DNA of 64,000 nt, taken from assembly GCA_026214975.1 (NCBI GenBank), contig CM047813.1:35807871-35871870 (forward strand). The letters run 5' to 3'. This document shows positions 1 through 11,857 of this stretch, in pieces (position 1 is the stretch's first letter; the number at the start of each line of letters is the position of its first letter). Origin of the DNA: Gentiana macrophylla. Lineage: Eukaryota; Streptophyta; Magnoliopsida; Gentianales; Gentianaceae. Below the pieces are notes generated by a model, which saw only the letters and a program-made list of their open reading frames with translations, was not told where the DNA came from and ran no database searches. A program made the translations under genes and the position numbers.

Positions 1-790
1 TCTTTTGTACTGAGGTCTGTGATGACCTTGGTACTGAGGTTTCAGCTGAGGAGTGAAGTAATTCCTCTACTGACTTTTGGACTGAAACTTGTGATAAGTT
101 TTCTGTCTGAAATGATTGCTTTTATCAATTTTAATAGTAGGTTCATAGAAATTCCAGTCATCATCAGTTGGAAATAATCTGCTTTCCCCTGACTTTGTGA
201 ATCTTTGAATAATTGATATTCTTGGGTTTACTTTGATGAAAGTTTTTCTCGTTATTGGCCTGATCGACTTTAGTAGATTTAGCAGCTTGATCTACCTTTT
301 CGATTTTCATGATGTATGTACAATTGGTTTACCTTTTGGTTGACCTGTTGTTGTTTACAAATGATTTCTTTGAAAATCGACGGCGAGGCGATCGATTCAC
401 GTTGAACTTGTTTCACTGGTTCAAGATGCTTCTTAGTTTGAGGACATTGTTCATTTACAAACTCAACACCGCCTTGGTATTAGGTTCGATTACCTTACTC
501 ATTCCTCCTTTCAAGTTTCTTTGTGTATCAAATCCTAAGCCGCTTCTATCTCCATATGGCTTGCCTGATTTGAATCCATGGAGTGAACTAGATTGAGCAA
601 AAGATTCTTCTTGTCGCGATGATGACCGACACCGATTCTTTCTTTTATCAGTTCTGCTTAGTCTTTACGTGTTCAGTTCATCATTCAATCTTTTGACTTC
701 TAGAATTAGAGCTTCTTTCTCAGCTTTGACTGATTCATAACCAGCTTGTATGGTGACAAGTCGACTCATCAATTAAATCGACGCTTTCTT
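1..790 (-). pseudogene. copia A gag-pol linker remnant
   Basis: No long open frame remains, but the minus-strand translation of about 480-600 contains a GLGFD-type motif (SGLGFD preceded by GKPYGD). Such motifs commonly occur between gag and protease in plant copia polyproteins. Further left the reading is rich in Tyr, Gln, His and Lys, as expected for this linker. Stops and frame changes occur throughout. This is the continuation of the gag in 791-2002 towards pol, which lies outside the window. A plus-strand open frame at 309-596 is taken as a chance shadow. Confidence 0.6.
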
Positions 791-2002
791 CTAATTACGA
801 GTTCTTTGGATTGGAATCGGCTGTTGAAGAACATGCATTTTGCATGAAATCTGAGCTGAGCTGTATTTAGAATTTGATTCACATACCTCATTGGAATCTT
901 CCACGTGTGCCATTAAGACTATGTCATAAGATAATCTTTCTGTACCAGCTTCGTAGTCAGACTCATCTCCAGCTAATAATGCTCTTCTGCCGGTACTTCT
1001 TTGCTGAGTCTTCTTTGCATTCAGTTCTGGGCATTCAGCTTTATAATGTCCAGGTTTCTTGCAGTTGAAACAAAGATACTCATCATCTTTTCTCTTTTCA
1101 TGAGTCTTCTTGATAAACTTTTGAGTTACAGGATGACCATTCTTCATTCTTTTGATTCGACTCATCATGAGTGCCATTTGTTCCTCCATTTCATCCAACA
1201 GTTGAAGATTGTTTATGGATGTTTCTTGAGAGTCATTTGATGCTGCTGCAAGTGCTGTGGTCTTCTTCCAGAGCTTTGATTATTGCAGCTATGCTTGTAA
1301 ATCTTCACTGAATTCATAAGCTTTTAAATCTGAGAAGATTTTGAAGGAGTCTTCTAGATCAAGTCTTCTAGATTCTTCCATAGCAGTGGCCTTCATCTTC
1401 CAACACATTGGCAAGGCCTTCAAGATTCTTGTATTGATTACTTTCTTTATGCTTTCAATCATGAGTTGATCTAATTCATCCATGATAGCACTGAATCTTG
1501 TCTCCATTTAGTCAATGGTTTCTCCAGATTTCATCTTGAAATTCTCAAACATCTGCTTTGCAACTGAGATTTTTTTCTCCTTTATTGAGTCAGTTCCTTC
1601 ACAAACCAACTAAAGTTTGTCCCACATTTCCTTAGCAGTTATGCTGTCTTTCACCTTCAAGTACATGTTGTTATCGAGAGTTCTGAAGATAAATTCTATA
1701 GCAACATTGTTGAGATTGTTTCGCTTGCGATCATCACTAGTCCATTTAGCCTTGGGCTTTGGAACTTGAACTTGATTTTCACCAACAGTTTGCATGTGAG
1801 TGATTTGAATTGGTCCATCAGTGAGGACGTCCATCATCTCATCATGAGTAGCAGCTAGAAAAGCCTGTATACGACGTTTGTATTCGTCAAACCTATCCAT
1901 GTTGCACATAAGCATCTGTCTTGCATACTGATTGTTATCCATTGTGAGTGAGTGAAAAATGATGATACAAAAACTAGAACCTGAGCTTTCTAATGAGAAC
2001 AA
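791..2002 (-). pseudogene. gag: copia A gag, broken
   Basis: Three consecutive minus-strand pieces make up a copia gag. Piece 1610-2002 carries the N-terminal capsid-like part (MDNNQYARQML start, then a segment ending EMWDKL as in UBN2-type gag domains). Piece 1289-1507 carries the middle helix region. Piece 791-1198 ends with a CCHC zinc knuckle (C-FN-C-KKPG-H-YKAE-C), the nucleic-acid-binding motif that packages the RNA. In-frame stops at the boundaries (for example about 1507-1609 and 1199-1288) break it, so it cannot make a full Gag. It lies directly downstream of the PBS, in normal order. The methionine around 1940 is preferred over the upstream one at 2002 because homology starts there. 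Confidence 0.85.
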
Positions 2003-2060
2003 CTAGAGGAGATTTAGAACAACTATCAATTACGTGTTCTAAGTCGGAACAGAGAACCTT

Positions 2061-2072
2061 GCTCCGATACCA
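2061..2072 (-). other. primer binding site of copia A
   Basis: On the minus strand the sequence reads TGGTATCGGAGC, one base off the TGGTATCAGAGC complementary to plant initiator Met-tRNA. It lies 5 bases from the end of the 5' LTR. This fixes the element's orientation. Confidence 0.85.
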
Positions 2073-2077
2073 ATTAT

Positions 2078-3880
2078 TGGTCCCTTGGAAAGGCTAACAC
2101 AAGTTTAGAGGGGGGATGAATAAACTTGTCCCTAAAAATGGATTTTATACAGATTAAGGTTCAGTTATAACTTGTGTGGAGTTAAGCTGACTGAGCTAAG
2201 TTTAAGTCGAACTGACTTAAGAATAACTGAGTCAACCGGCAGCGGATATAATTCTAGCCTTTATCTTGATCTTGTTATTCTATACTGAAAATTTGAGTGT
2301 GCTAAATCGAATTACGATGGATGTCGGTTTGTGAGCTGTGAGTTGTGTAACAATCAATTCTCAGTATGCTGTGTAAACAATATAAATGCTGTAATAAATA
2401 AGTGTGTAATGTAAATGCGTAAAGTAAGTGAAATAAGAGTTATAGAGGTTCCACGTGGTGTAATCCTGTCAGTCCTCTCTTCCCCTGTGGGGTAGGAGGA
2501 AAATTCTACTAGAACTTTTTGAAGTGAGCTGTTACAAAAAGTCGCAAACAATATTCCTTGGCTGATCCTAGCTTCACTATCTAAACAGCTTGTAGAAACA
2601 GTAGAATGGCTGCTCTTCAATTGCTTGAACACTGGTCCTTGAAGGGTTATGTATGCCTCTTCACCAGCTACCACCACAAACACAGTCTACCCGACAGCTG
2701 TGACAACTGTCCTTGACAAAACCTTCCCGGTTTGCTTCACAGTCTGAACCTTTGATTAAGTATCAAAGTTGGGTTGACAATCAATAAATTGATTCTTGTT
2801 TGTGGTTATTCTATGTGTATGATTCTTGATAAATCTTGTGTAGCTTGAACACTTGGAAGATTTCTAGGTATGATCTTGTTAGCTCAGAGATGATAACAAT
2901 TCACATGAATGAGACTAGTGCACACAAAAATGCTTGTTGATCTAGATAGTGTTGTATCTTTTTGTGTTCTTCTTGTTAATCTTGGTTGTTGATCCTTGGT
3001 GCAAAGTCCTCTATTTATAGTGTAGTGTCCAACGTTCATCTGGCTTGAATTTGAATTGTATCAACGTCTATCTTGTAACGGCTATATTTTATGACCGTTC
3101 TAATGTGTCAGTATTTCATCCAATAACAACGTTCGACTGTACTATCAGTTTGGTGTATGATTGACTTATAAAACTGAGTTTCCTGATCAGTTTTATACTG
3201 AGTTTGTCAGTTGTCAGTTTCTTGACTGACTTGGAGCATTGACTGAGATTTTACTCATCTTCAAATATCAGTACTCCAGCTTTTCATCTGATTATTATTG
3301 ACTTAATCAGAGTACACCTTTTCCAAACAAATTATCTAAGAGTTCATTGTCCTTATGACTCTTAGGTCTTCATACAAGATCCATAAAGTCAGTTTAGGTC
3401 ACCACAAACTTTCCTGAATTTTAACTTTACAGTCTCGACATGTAAACTGAGTTTGAACCCTCAGTTCTTCAATCTTCTATAACTGAGTCTGTGACCCTCA
3501 GTTCTTCATCAACTGAGTTTGAACCCTCAGTTCTTCAATCTTTTAGATAAGCCAACCGAGTTTGTGTCCCTAAGTGAACTTATCTTCTTCTGTTCCATAT
3601 TGGTGTAGTCTGAGTCAGTTTGTCAGTTTGTTTATCTTGATGATTTCCATTTTTCTGAATGACTTCCAGTTTTCAGTTTCATGACACTATAACTATTACA
3701 GTGCTTGTCTGATGTAACCTATACAAATATCAGACTCTAGTAAAACCTATGCATTCAGTTCTAGACATCTTTTAGCCTTTCACTATAACAGCTAGCTTCA
3801 ACACTTCATCAATGGGGTTAAGATAATATTTTGAACAAATATGATAAATTATCATCAAAACATAAATTTTATTTCCAACA
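2078..3880 (-). repeat. 5' LTR of copia A (about 1.8 kb)
   Basis: It is bounded on the plus strand by TGGTCCC at 2078 and by ...TTTCCAACA at 3880, so on the minus strand it starts TGTTGGAAAT and ends next to the PBS. A minus-strand TATA-like box (CTATAAATAGAGG) lies at about 3011-3024. Small open frames inside (for example 2354-2683) are not convincing genes. The part at about 3690-3760 is clearly related to 38325-38400, the LTR remnant of copia Z, so A and Z belong to the same or sister families. Confidence 0.88.
3444..3580. repeat. short tandem repeats inside copia A LTR
   Basis: Four imperfect copies of a unit starting AACTGAGT.TG.ACCCTCAG begin near 3444, 3481, 3511 and 3554, the last more degenerate. 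Such short direct repeats in U3 often carry enhancer activity in LTRs. Here that is only an inference. Confidence 0.7.
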
Positions 3881-4010
3881 ATATCTAATTTGTGTTTAAC
3901 CACACTTTATATTGTGATTCCCTGTGGAGATGACCATGTTCACTAGACTAGACTATAATTTGACCCGGTACACTGCTGGTTAGATTGGAACCGTAGGAAA
4001 GTCCACATCA
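3881..4010 (+). repeat. Athila 5' LTR, 3'-terminal remnant
   Basis: This stretch matches 38189-38308 at most positions and ends GTCCACATCA like the 3' LTR. The upstream part was displaced to the left of the window by copia A. Confidence 0.9.
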
Positions 4011-4017
4011 AGATTTT

Positions 4018-4035
4018 TGGCGCCGTTGCCGGGGA
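4018..4035 (+). other. Athila primer binding site
   Basis: TGGCGCCGTTGCCGGGGA, seven bases after the LTR end, is the PBS type found in Athila elements. The same motif follows the 5' LTR of element C at 18662. Confidence 0.9.
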
Positions 4036-4205
4036 ACACACGCCAATTTATTGTGTTATTGGTTACTACTTGTATTAGTTCAAAATTCTTGAGAATGAGT
4101 CAACACTTTTCTTAATCTCATTTCTATTTTGTTTCTTTGGTACTTACCTCTTTGGTAAGTGGCCAAGTGCTATTTTATTGTTTTCTTGATATTTCTATCT
4201 TGTAG

Positions 4206-5995
4206 TTGATGACCCATTCCCGAGGCGGTAAGACCCCACTCACTCTATATAAGCCCGACATAAATAGTTATGAAAGGCAGTTGAGAGTAGAGAATAGACG
4301 TGGTGAAACCAGCCAAGGACATTTTGGTGAAGAATCTTCCCAAGGATCATCGAATCAAGGAATAGATATGGCGAGAAAAACGATGAGACACCAATTGAGC
4401 AAGGGCTTGCTCATGCCCAAGGTCATGGACAACACTCCAATAATCCAAATCCACCATTACAAAATCTTCCTCCACAACCAAATCCCAATAACCAAAACCC
4501 CAATAATCGGAATAACCAAAACCGAAACCAAAATAACCGTAATAATAACCCACAAAACCTAAGACCCATTTGTGATCAAACCTTGAGGATGAATGAGATC
4601 AACAATCCAATTCGTTTACCCAATGATGGAGCAAATAACTTTGAAGTGAAATCCCATCTTTTTGGCTTGATTGACACAAGAGCTCAGTTTCTTGGTGAGG
4701 ATGACGAAGACCCGCATCATCACCTATATCTTTTTGAAGAATTGTTTAATATGGCCAAGAGTCAAGATGTTCATCGAGAATTGACAAGGATGTCAATGTT
4801 TCTTTTTTCCTTAAAAGGAAGGGCGAGAGATTGGTTTATGTCACTTCTGCATCATTCCTTGACAAGTTGGGAGGACATTCAAAATGAATTTTTGAAGCAA
4901 TATTTAACTCTGGGAAGGAATTTGGAATTAAAGGTTGAAATCGCTAAATTTAGACAAGGATCCGAGGAAACACTTGGAAGTGCTTGGGAAAGATTTAAGA
5001 AACTGTTAAGAGCCTGTCCCGATCATGGTTACTCTCTTGATATGCAAATTCAATTTTTTTTTTTTTTTTGAAAATTGAGAAAAGACACACGTCATGGATG
5101 TTGATCACGCATGTGGTGGTTCTTTGATGATGAGTGAAGCACAAGTTGTGTATGATGCTATTGAGAAAATTTCGAAGAATAACCGAATGTGGGAAACCGG
5201 TTCTAGCACAAGGAAAGTAGAGTTTGTAGGTGAGTCTACATCAAACTTGGAAGTTTTAGCACATTTGGAAAATCTTAGTAGGAAGTTTGATGGCTTGCAA
5301 GAAAGCGAAAGTCTAAGCTCGGAAGGCAAGGTATCTAATGAATATTCGAATGATGGCATGAGAAATGATGACAAAATATCATTAGGAATAGAAGAATCCT
5401 AACGACATTCAATTGAAGAAGTGAGTTTTATGCAACAACATCGGAATTTGAATAATGCTTACTCAAACTCATTCATTGCCATTAGAAGAGATCACCCTAC
5501 TTTTCGTTGGTCTCAGCGAAACTTAAGAGCCGGACAACCTCCGTATCCCACTCAAGACAAGAGCTTGTACAATACAAATCCTCAAAATCAAGGTTATCAA
5601 GGAAATACCTCGAACGAAACCCACCAATCACCTCAACCTAGATCATACCCCAACACACCACCCAAAGCATACCAGTCACTCAAAGTTAAACTCCACATGT
5701 GGAAGGAGTTGTTAAGTGGGAGAAATTAATGGAAAATATGATGGGTGTGATGTCTACTCAAGCTCAGAATATGAAAACCATGATGACTTCTATAGGCACA
5801 ATTACTAAGGATATGAGTACTTTAAAAACATCCATGAGTGGACATGATATGAGAATGAAGACCATAGAAGCATCCATGCGAAATGTGGAAGATCACTTGA
5901 GTAGAGAAGGAGAACGAAAGAACAGTAGACCTCCGGGAGGACTACCAAGCAATAATGAAAGGAACCCGAGAGAGGTGAACGTTGTCATTACCTGA
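4206..5995 (+). pseudogene. gag: Athila gag, broken
   Basis: The best conserved part is 4583-5071 (start MNEINNPIRLP; then HHHLYLFEELF, LKGRARDWF and WEDIQNEFLKQYL), the retrotransposon gag core that forms the capsid. It stops in a run of 17 T at about 5053-5069, which throws the frame. The reading resumes near 5094 in another frame (AACGGS-like ACGGSLMM), continues to 5402, then 5421-5729 (Gln/Asn/Pro-rich), and 5699-5995 (Met-rich helical, probably coiled coil). A short leader ORF at 4206-4562 precedes it in the original frame order. At least three frame breaks are present. Neighbours are the PBS upstream and protease downstream. Confidence 0.85.
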
Positions 5996-6508
5996 AGTTG
6001 AAGGGCATGTGGAAGCAATGGAGTTGAGAACTCTGGAAATAAAAAAGTGGAAGATGATTTAGATGATCAATTCGAAGAAGACCTGGAAAATAAGGATGAA
6101 ACATAATTCAGTAAAGAAGAAGAAGAAGAAGTAATTATTGATAATTTCTCGAGACGTGATAGATATGTTGAAGCAGAAAGTGAAGATGATGAATGGATCA
6201 AAGTCCCGAGAATATTGAAAAATCCAAGGGCTAATGATTTGCGGACTTTATTTAATGAACATGTTAGAGAGGACAATGTTGTTGATGGTACAGTCCAAGT
6301 GGGGAGTAGCAACACTCAAAAACTAGAGAGTTTAGCAAAACATCCATCCAACACTGGACATAGCATGGTTCACACTGAGCGTGAAAAGAAGAACTCATGG
6401 CACATTTCACAGAAAGTAGTGCAGGATCATGACACATGGCGGCCACCAAATGCTCAAACATTCAAGGAAGCATCACTATCTTCATCCAAGGAGAAAGGTA
6501 AATGAGGT
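5996..6508 (+). pseudogene. Athila gag-protease linker
   Basis: An acidic, Glu/Asp-rich linker with stops lies between gag and protease. The piece 6215-6505 is open but has no recognisable domain. Its position is that of the poorly conserved spacer seen in Athila gag-pol. Confidence 0.55.
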
Positions 6509-7840
6509 ATGACTTCAAACCCTAAAATTATTGATCTTGAATCTTTACCTTACCCACCCAGAGAGCAAATTAAAAAATTGAAAACAGATAAGAAGTATGC
6601 ACGTTTTCTTGACATATTTCGTCATCTTAATGTCAATATTCCTGTCATTGAAGCAATAATCAACATGTCCACATATGGAAAGTTTCTTAAGGATATCCTC
6701 TCGAACAAAAAATGTTTAGAAGAATATGAGAATATTTGTCTTAATGAGGAGTGCTCCGCAGTATTGCAACACAAACTCCCACCTAAACTTAAAGACCCTG
6801 GCAGTTTTACCATTCCATGCGAGATTGGGGGCTTTTTGTTTAAGAAGATGCTTTGTGATCTCGGTGCAAGCATTAATCTCATGTCTTATGAGGATTATAA
6901 GAAACTAGGAATAGGAAAGCTCAAAAACACTGAGATGACTCTCCAATTGGCAGATAGATCTATTAGGCGTCCTAAAGGAGTCATCGAAGACGTGTTAGTC
7001 AAGGTAGATAAGTTTTACTTCCCAATTGACTTTGTTGTTATGGAAATGGAGGAAGAGTTTTCAATGCCCCTCATTCTTGGTCGTCCATTCCTAGCCACGG
7101 GAAGAACTCTTATCGATGTTCAAAGAGGAGAACTAGTCTTAAGAGTCAATGAAAACGAGGTCACTTTTAATATCTTCAAAGCTATGAAACATCCATACAC
7201 ATCACAAGAGTCATGTTCATTCATAGATACTATATCCTCTATTTGTATGGATCATGCTAAATTACAGGTTTTTGAAGATAAGCTTGAAGAATGTCTAACT
7301 CTATCCATCTATGAAGGAGATAAGAATGACCAAGAGATGAAAGAAGTAATTTTTCACCTGGATACATGTGGTTCTTTTGTGAGACAACCATGGCATCGTT
7401 ATTTGGAATTAAAACTGGATGGCCCAGTATTAAAACCTTCGGTGGAGGAGCCACCAAGGAATTTGGAATTGAAACCTCTCCCTTCTAATCTTAAATATGC
7501 TTTTATTGAATCCAATAATTTACTTCCTGTTATTATTTCATCATCACTAACCAGTTTGCAGGAAGACCAGTTGTTGAGGATGCTGAGGCAACATAAGAAA
7601 GCATTTGGATGGACAGTGGCAGATATTCAAGGAATAAGTCCTGAGATTTGTGTACACAAGATCATCTTGAAGGAAGGTGCTAAACCATGTATCCAACCAC
7701 AACGCCGCCTCAAGCCAAACATGCAAAAAGTGGTCAAGAAAGAGGTTATTAAACTATTGGAGATGGGGATAATTTTTCCCATATCAGACAGTGAATGGGT
7801 AAGTCCCAAGTGGTACCAAAGAAGGGCGGTTTCACGGTAA
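6509..7840 (+). pseudogene. pol: Athila protease and start of reverse transcriptase
   Basis: This 443-codon open stretch begins MTSNPKIIDLESLPYPP. The aspartic protease shows the active-site region CDLGASINLM (about residues 117-126; Asp-Leu-Gly-Ala in place of Asp-Thr/Ser-Gly, typical of Athila) and the flap/second motif ILGRPFLATGRTLIDV at about 190-205. From about residue 375 (SPEICVHKI) the N-terminal part of the reverse transcriptase begins, with QRRLKPNM and WVSP. The protein then runs into a stop at 7840, where other Athila copies continue. The full polyprotein would process itself and copy the RNA; this copy cannot. It overlaps no other gene. Confidence 0.9.
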
Positions 7841-8573
7841 AGAAAAATGACAAGCATGAATGGATTCCAACAAGAGAGGTCACATGATATCGGATGTGCA
7901 TTGATTTCCGCAAATTAAATGAGCACGCTAAGAAAGACCATCACCCACTTCCTTTCATAGTGCAGATGTTGGAACGGCTTAGTGGACATATTTTCTATTG
8001 TTTTTTGGATGGTTACTCAAAGCTATCTCAGAGATATTCATTGCAAAGAGGAGATAGAGAAAACGACTTTCACTTGTCCATATGGAACCTTCGCATACAA
8101 AAGAATGCCGTTTGGATTGTGTAATGCACTAGCTACTTTTCAGCGATGCATGATGGAAATATTTTATGACATGGTAGAAAAGTTTTTGGAAATTTTTATG
8201 GACGATTTCAGCGTCTTTGGAGACTCTTTCGGAGAATAACTTAGAGCGTGTCCTACAACGCCGTGAAGGCACAAACTTGGTCTTGAACTGGGAGGAGTGT
8301 CATCTAATGGTATCATATGGTATTGTTTTGGGTCACAGAATTTCTAAAGAATGTATTGAAGTGGACAAAGCAAAGATCGAAGTGATTGAAAAATTACCTC
8401 CACCAGTAAATCTGAAAACTCTGAGAGGATTTCTTGGACATGCCGGTTTTTACAGACGATTTATCGTAGATTTTTCACGCATAGTAAAACCTCTCAGCCA
8501 TTTGCTTGAGAAAGAAGTGACATTCAATTTTGATGCTAAATGCACGGAAGCGTTTGAGACTTTAAAGAAGTGA
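7841..8573 (+). pseudogene. pol: Athila reverse transcriptase, remainder
   Basis: Two frame changes split this region. The CIDFRKLNEHAKKDHHPLPF motif at about 7897 is the conserved RT block with the first catalytic Asp neighbourhood. CFLDGYS follows near 8000. After a frameshift, TTFTCPYGTFAYKRMPFGLC (about 8063-8122) and FMDDFSVFG (8195-8221; the YVDD-box equivalent with both catalytic Asp) are seen. A second frameshift near 8220 leads to the thumb/connection part with GFLGHAGFYRRFI at about 8430. Catalytic residues are still readable, but the frame breaks make it non-functional. Confidence 0.9.
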
Positions 8574-9000
8574 CTAACAACTGCACCAGTGCTTGTGGCA
8601 CCGGATTGGAAATTACCCTTTGAGCTTTTGTGTGATGCAAGCGATCTGGCGGTTGGGGTTGTTCTAGGCCAAGCCATGATAAGGTACTTAAAGCAATCTA
8701 TTATGCATCCCGCACGTTAAACTCAGCTCAGCTCAACTATGCCACAACAGAGAAGGAGCTACTTGCAGTAATCTTTGCATTGGACAAATTTCGTTCTTAT
8801 CTCATCGGTTCCAAATTCATTGTCTACACCGATCATGTGGCATTAAAGTACTTATTGAACAAGAAGGATGCAAAACCGCGTCTCCTCAGATGGATTCTCT
8901 TACTACAAGAGTTTGACATTGAAATTAAAGATAAAAAGGGTAGTGAGAATGTAGTAGCAGATCACTTGAGTCGTATGGAATTTATTGAAGAAGAAGGAGA
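8574..9000 (+). pseudogene. pol: Athila RNase H
   Basis: It follows a stop at 8571-8573. [14 protein letters not shown] (about 8634-8673), [16 protein letters not shown] (about 8750) and [11 protein letters not shown] (about 8826-8857) are the RNase H motifs carrying the metal-binding Asp and Glu. The domain ends [11 protein letters not shown] near 8980, as in other gypsy elements. A small frame change near 8675-8695 interrupts it. The role is removal of the RNA strand during reverse transcription. Confidence 0.9.
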
Positions 9001-10406
9001 GAGACAAGAGATCAAGGATTCATTTCCGGACGAACAACTCCTCATGGTTGATGCTCCCCAAACAATGCAACTCATTAAAGCGGGTAATACACCGAAGGAG
9101 AGCTCGCCATGGTTCGGTAATATTGTTAATTATTTTACTTGTGAGTATGTGCCATCTCATTGGACATGGCAACAGAAAAAGAAGTTCTTTCATGATTTAA
9201 AATTCTATTATTGGGAAAAACCGGACCATTTTCGGAGGTGTTCGGATGGCTTAATTAGGAAGTGCGTTCCCGATAATGAAATTTTAAGCATCTTATCTTT
9301 TTGCCATGATCGTGAGGTTGGCGGCCACCATGGAGGGTGGAAAACTGCCTACAAAGTATTGCAATGTGGTTTTTATTGGCCCACATTGCATAAAGACGCA
9401 CACCACTATGCACGATCTTGTGAATCATGTCAAAAATGGGGAAATGTTTCTAAGAAACATGAGACGCCTCTCCAACCTATATTGGAGTGTGAATTGTTTG
9501 ATGTTTGGGGCATTGATTTCATGGGCCCCTTTCCCCCATTATATGGTAAGAAATTCATCTTGGTAATGGTAGATTATGTATCTAAATAGGCTGAAGCCTA
9601 AGCTCTTCCAACTAATAATACCAGAGTGGTGATAAAATTCCTTAAAAAGAATATCTTCATGAGATTTGGTACTCCTCGGGCCATCATTAGTGATAGAGGA
9701 TCACATTTTTGTAACCGACCATTTACCAAGTTGGTTGAAAAATATGGTGTGAATCACAAGATTGGTACTCTGTACCACCCGCAAACTAATGGGACAAGTT
9801 GAAGTATCTAATCGAGAGGTGAAAAGAATTATTGAAAAAACAGTTGATTCGAACCGTAAAAATTGGGCGGAAAAATTAGATGATGCACTATGGGCATACA
9901 GAACAGCCTTCAAAACACCGTTTGGTTGTTCTCCTTATAGACTAGTTTTTGGCAAGTCTTGTCATCTTCCGGTTGAGTTGGAACATCGTGCCTTTTGGAC
10001 TATTAAGTTTCTTAACTTCAATCCTAAGGCCGTTGGTGAACATCAATTACTTCAACTCATGGAACATGAGGAGTTTCACCTCGATGCATATGAGAACGCC
10101 CGAATCTACAAGGAACACACGAAGTCCTTCCATGGTAAGAGAATATTTTGTCGTGAGTTCCATGTGGGTGATCGAGTGCTCTTATACAACTCATGTTTAA
10201 AATTGTTTCCAGGAAAGCTTAAGTCTACGTGGATGGGTCCATTTTTAGTGACTAAAGTATACGCATCTAGAGCTGTGGAATTGATTAATGGAAAGACAAC
10301 CTTCATAGAAAATGGTCATAGGGTGAAGATTTTCGTTGAAGAAGAGGGAATCCCTCCAACTCGAGAGGAGATGTTCCTTATCGACCCCCAACTAATTGAA
10401 GCGTAA
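9001..10406 (+). pseudogene. pol: Athila integrase
   Basis: The N-terminal HHCC zinc-binding region is at about 9305-9445 ([11 protein letters not shown] ... CESCQKWG). The catalytic core keeps its first Asp (GIDFMGP, about 9513) and second Asp (ISDRGSHF, about 9690). A TAG stop at about 9587 lies between them. One extra base near 9793 (HPQTNG motif) shifts the frame just before the catalytic Glu region ([12 protein letters not shown]). The C-terminal part runs open to 10406 ([24 protein letters not shown]). Apart from these two lesions the gene is well kept. Confidence 0.9.
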
Positions 10407-10576
10407 GGTAGTCTAGCTATAGACTATAAATCTAGCAATCACGGGTACTATCTTTCCTATTACTCCCTAAGCATTTATTTTCCGGTTGGTTCATGTAACT
10501 GATTGCTATGTGCTTTGGTGAGTAATTGTTAAAAGTATCCTTTTTGTTGGAATATTAACTAATCATCATCATTCTA

Positions 10577-10636
10577 GTCGTTTAAAGTCTGTCGAGCAAA
10601 CGACATTAAACAAAAGCGCTGTCAGGAGGCAACCCG
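10577..10636 (+). promoter_or_regulatory. conserved Athila block downstream of integrase
   Basis: GTCGTTT (10577-10583) pairs with AAACGAC (10598-10604), and a stretch ending GGAGGCAACCC follows. Nearly the same block occurs in element C at 20546-20592. The function is unknown; a splice, export or packaging signal is conceivable. Confidence 0.6.
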
Positions 10637-10748
10637 TAGTTGTATGCTATGTGAACAATTTGGTATGTATAATTAAAAAATAAAAATAAAAATTATATTA
10701 TTTTGGGGACTTTCTTTAACTAAAGTCTCTGCTTCAGTAAGAATGGTT

Positions 10749-10850
10749 CACGGCATATGCCGTGTACAATTCACGGTCTACACCGGAATTTAATTCAAAT
10801 TTGAGTGAACCCTCCAATTCACGGTCATCGCCGTGAATGTCTGGTCTGCG
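10749..10850. repeat. GC-rich palindromes, Athila type
   Basis: CACGGCATATGCCGTG (10749-10764) is a perfect 16-bp palindrome. Degenerate relatives follow at about 10772, 10822 and 10840. The same motif class recurs at 33459-33570, 35160-35250 and in the 3' LTR (36990-37215). Confidence 0.75.
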
Positions 10851-11270
10851 CCGAAAAGATCAATTTTTGAATTTAGGTCGGTTTCTTTTTATTTTCCTCT
10901 CTCTCCATAACTCCTCACTTTTCCACCATTACCTCCACCATTACAACTTCTCTCACCAACACCAAAAACCTCTTCCGCTCACCCTCTCACAATCACCTCC
11001 TCTCCTCCTCACCTCTTTGCTCCCTCATCTCCATCGAAGAAACATGAATGATTTTGGCTTACGGAGTAGACGACTCCATTGTTTCCGGCACACCTCCGTT
11101 AATTCCGGTCAACATTCATTTTGCTCCGGTGATTTAACACAACGAAAAGGTATTCAAATTTGTTCCTTCATTTCATGAATTTTTAATCAATATTATTTTG
11201 CCTTGGATTTGAAGAAAAATTTCAAACTTTTAATTTGATATATTTTTTTGTGTTAATACCACCATCGTAG

Positions 11271-11857
11271 ATGGCCGAATCATCCAATCCTCGTAGGAAA
11301 GATATCAGTAAGAAGCAAAAAACTAGTGCCCCAGTTGTCGTAGTTCCTATTCATCAGCCCCGTCCCTGAACTAGAGAGGAAGAGGCGGTCAATTTTTGAA
11401 GAACCACCATTTCGGCCGCCATTAGGGCCTTTGACGATTATTTTGAAAACTGTAATCTTCTCCTCGAGCGAGGTGTACAGTTTGAATCTTTTGGAACAGA
11501 ATTATGTCAACTTTTTGAACGTCGTAATTGGTTAAGGATTGCCGAGCCTCGCACTGATATTATCAATGCCATAATGGTAACCGAGTTTTATGCTGTACTC
11601 TCTGCCATTGAACCTGTAAAGGAAGGGCCATTGACTTCAGTCTCTATTCGTGGCACTATCGTCCCTTTTACTCCCGAGATTATCAATGCTTTCTATGGAA
11701 TCCCATATATACCTCGTGATCGAGGATTATTTTGAAGTTGGAACCTTAGCTGCCGCTTTGATGCAAATTTGAGCTTTTGAGGCTCAGTGTGCTTTTGATC
11801 CTTCCGCCACTTGGGTTGAAAAAAGATTTAAATTTGGTGGTGTATCAAGGATGTACG
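11271..11857 (+). pseudogene. Athila ORF2 copy a, N-terminal half
   Basis: It starts ATG at 11271 (MAESSNPRRKD) and has several in-frame stops. The body resembles the family annotated as putative plant transposon protein, which sits after integrase in Athila elements. The diagnostic segment is VTEFYAVLSA...VPFTPEIINAF, matched by REFYAVLSE...VPFTPTFINRAF in ORF2b at about 34093-34193. It is cut at 11857 by copia B and resumes at 32083. Its function is not established; it has been called env-like in older literature, but I see no membrane segments or signal peptide here. Confidence 0.75.

Larger units (their letters stand above)
1..3880 (-). mobile_element. Ty1/copia retrotransposon A, 5' part (truncated by window edge)
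   Basis: On the minus strand, reading from 3880 leftwards, there is a complete 5' LTR, a methionine-tRNA-type primer binding site, a gag region with a CCHC zinc knuckle, and a linker towards pol that leaves the window at base 1. The LTR begins TGTTGGAAATAAA, a common start for plant copia elements. The gag type and long LTR suggest a Sire/Maximus-like lineage, which is an inference. The element inserted into the 5' LTR of the Athila element: the sequence right of 3880 continues that LTR (compare 38189-38308). The other end and its target duplication lie outside the window. Confidence 0.88.
10407..11270 (+). other. Athila non-coding spacer between integrase and ORF2
   Basis: There is no convincing gene here. 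It contains a conserved block (10577-10636), a set of GC-rich palindromes (10749-10850) and a CT-rich leader (about 10870-11040) like that ahead of ORF2b. The open frame 10837-11178 is low-complexity translation of this leader. The spacer precedes the ATG at 11271. Confidence 0.7.

Noticed and set aside
309..596. 95-codon plus-strand open frame at the left edge
   Set aside because: It is antisense to the copia A linker, whose minus-strand GLGFD-type motif is recognisable; the peptide resembles nothing.
2354..2683. 109-codon minus-strand frame
   Set aside because: It lies wholly within the copia A LTR, starts at no conserved site and has no domain.
11853..11857. GTACG as the target duplication of copia B
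   Set aside because: The right flank reads AAGAT (32083-32087), so no 5-bp duplication can be supported.
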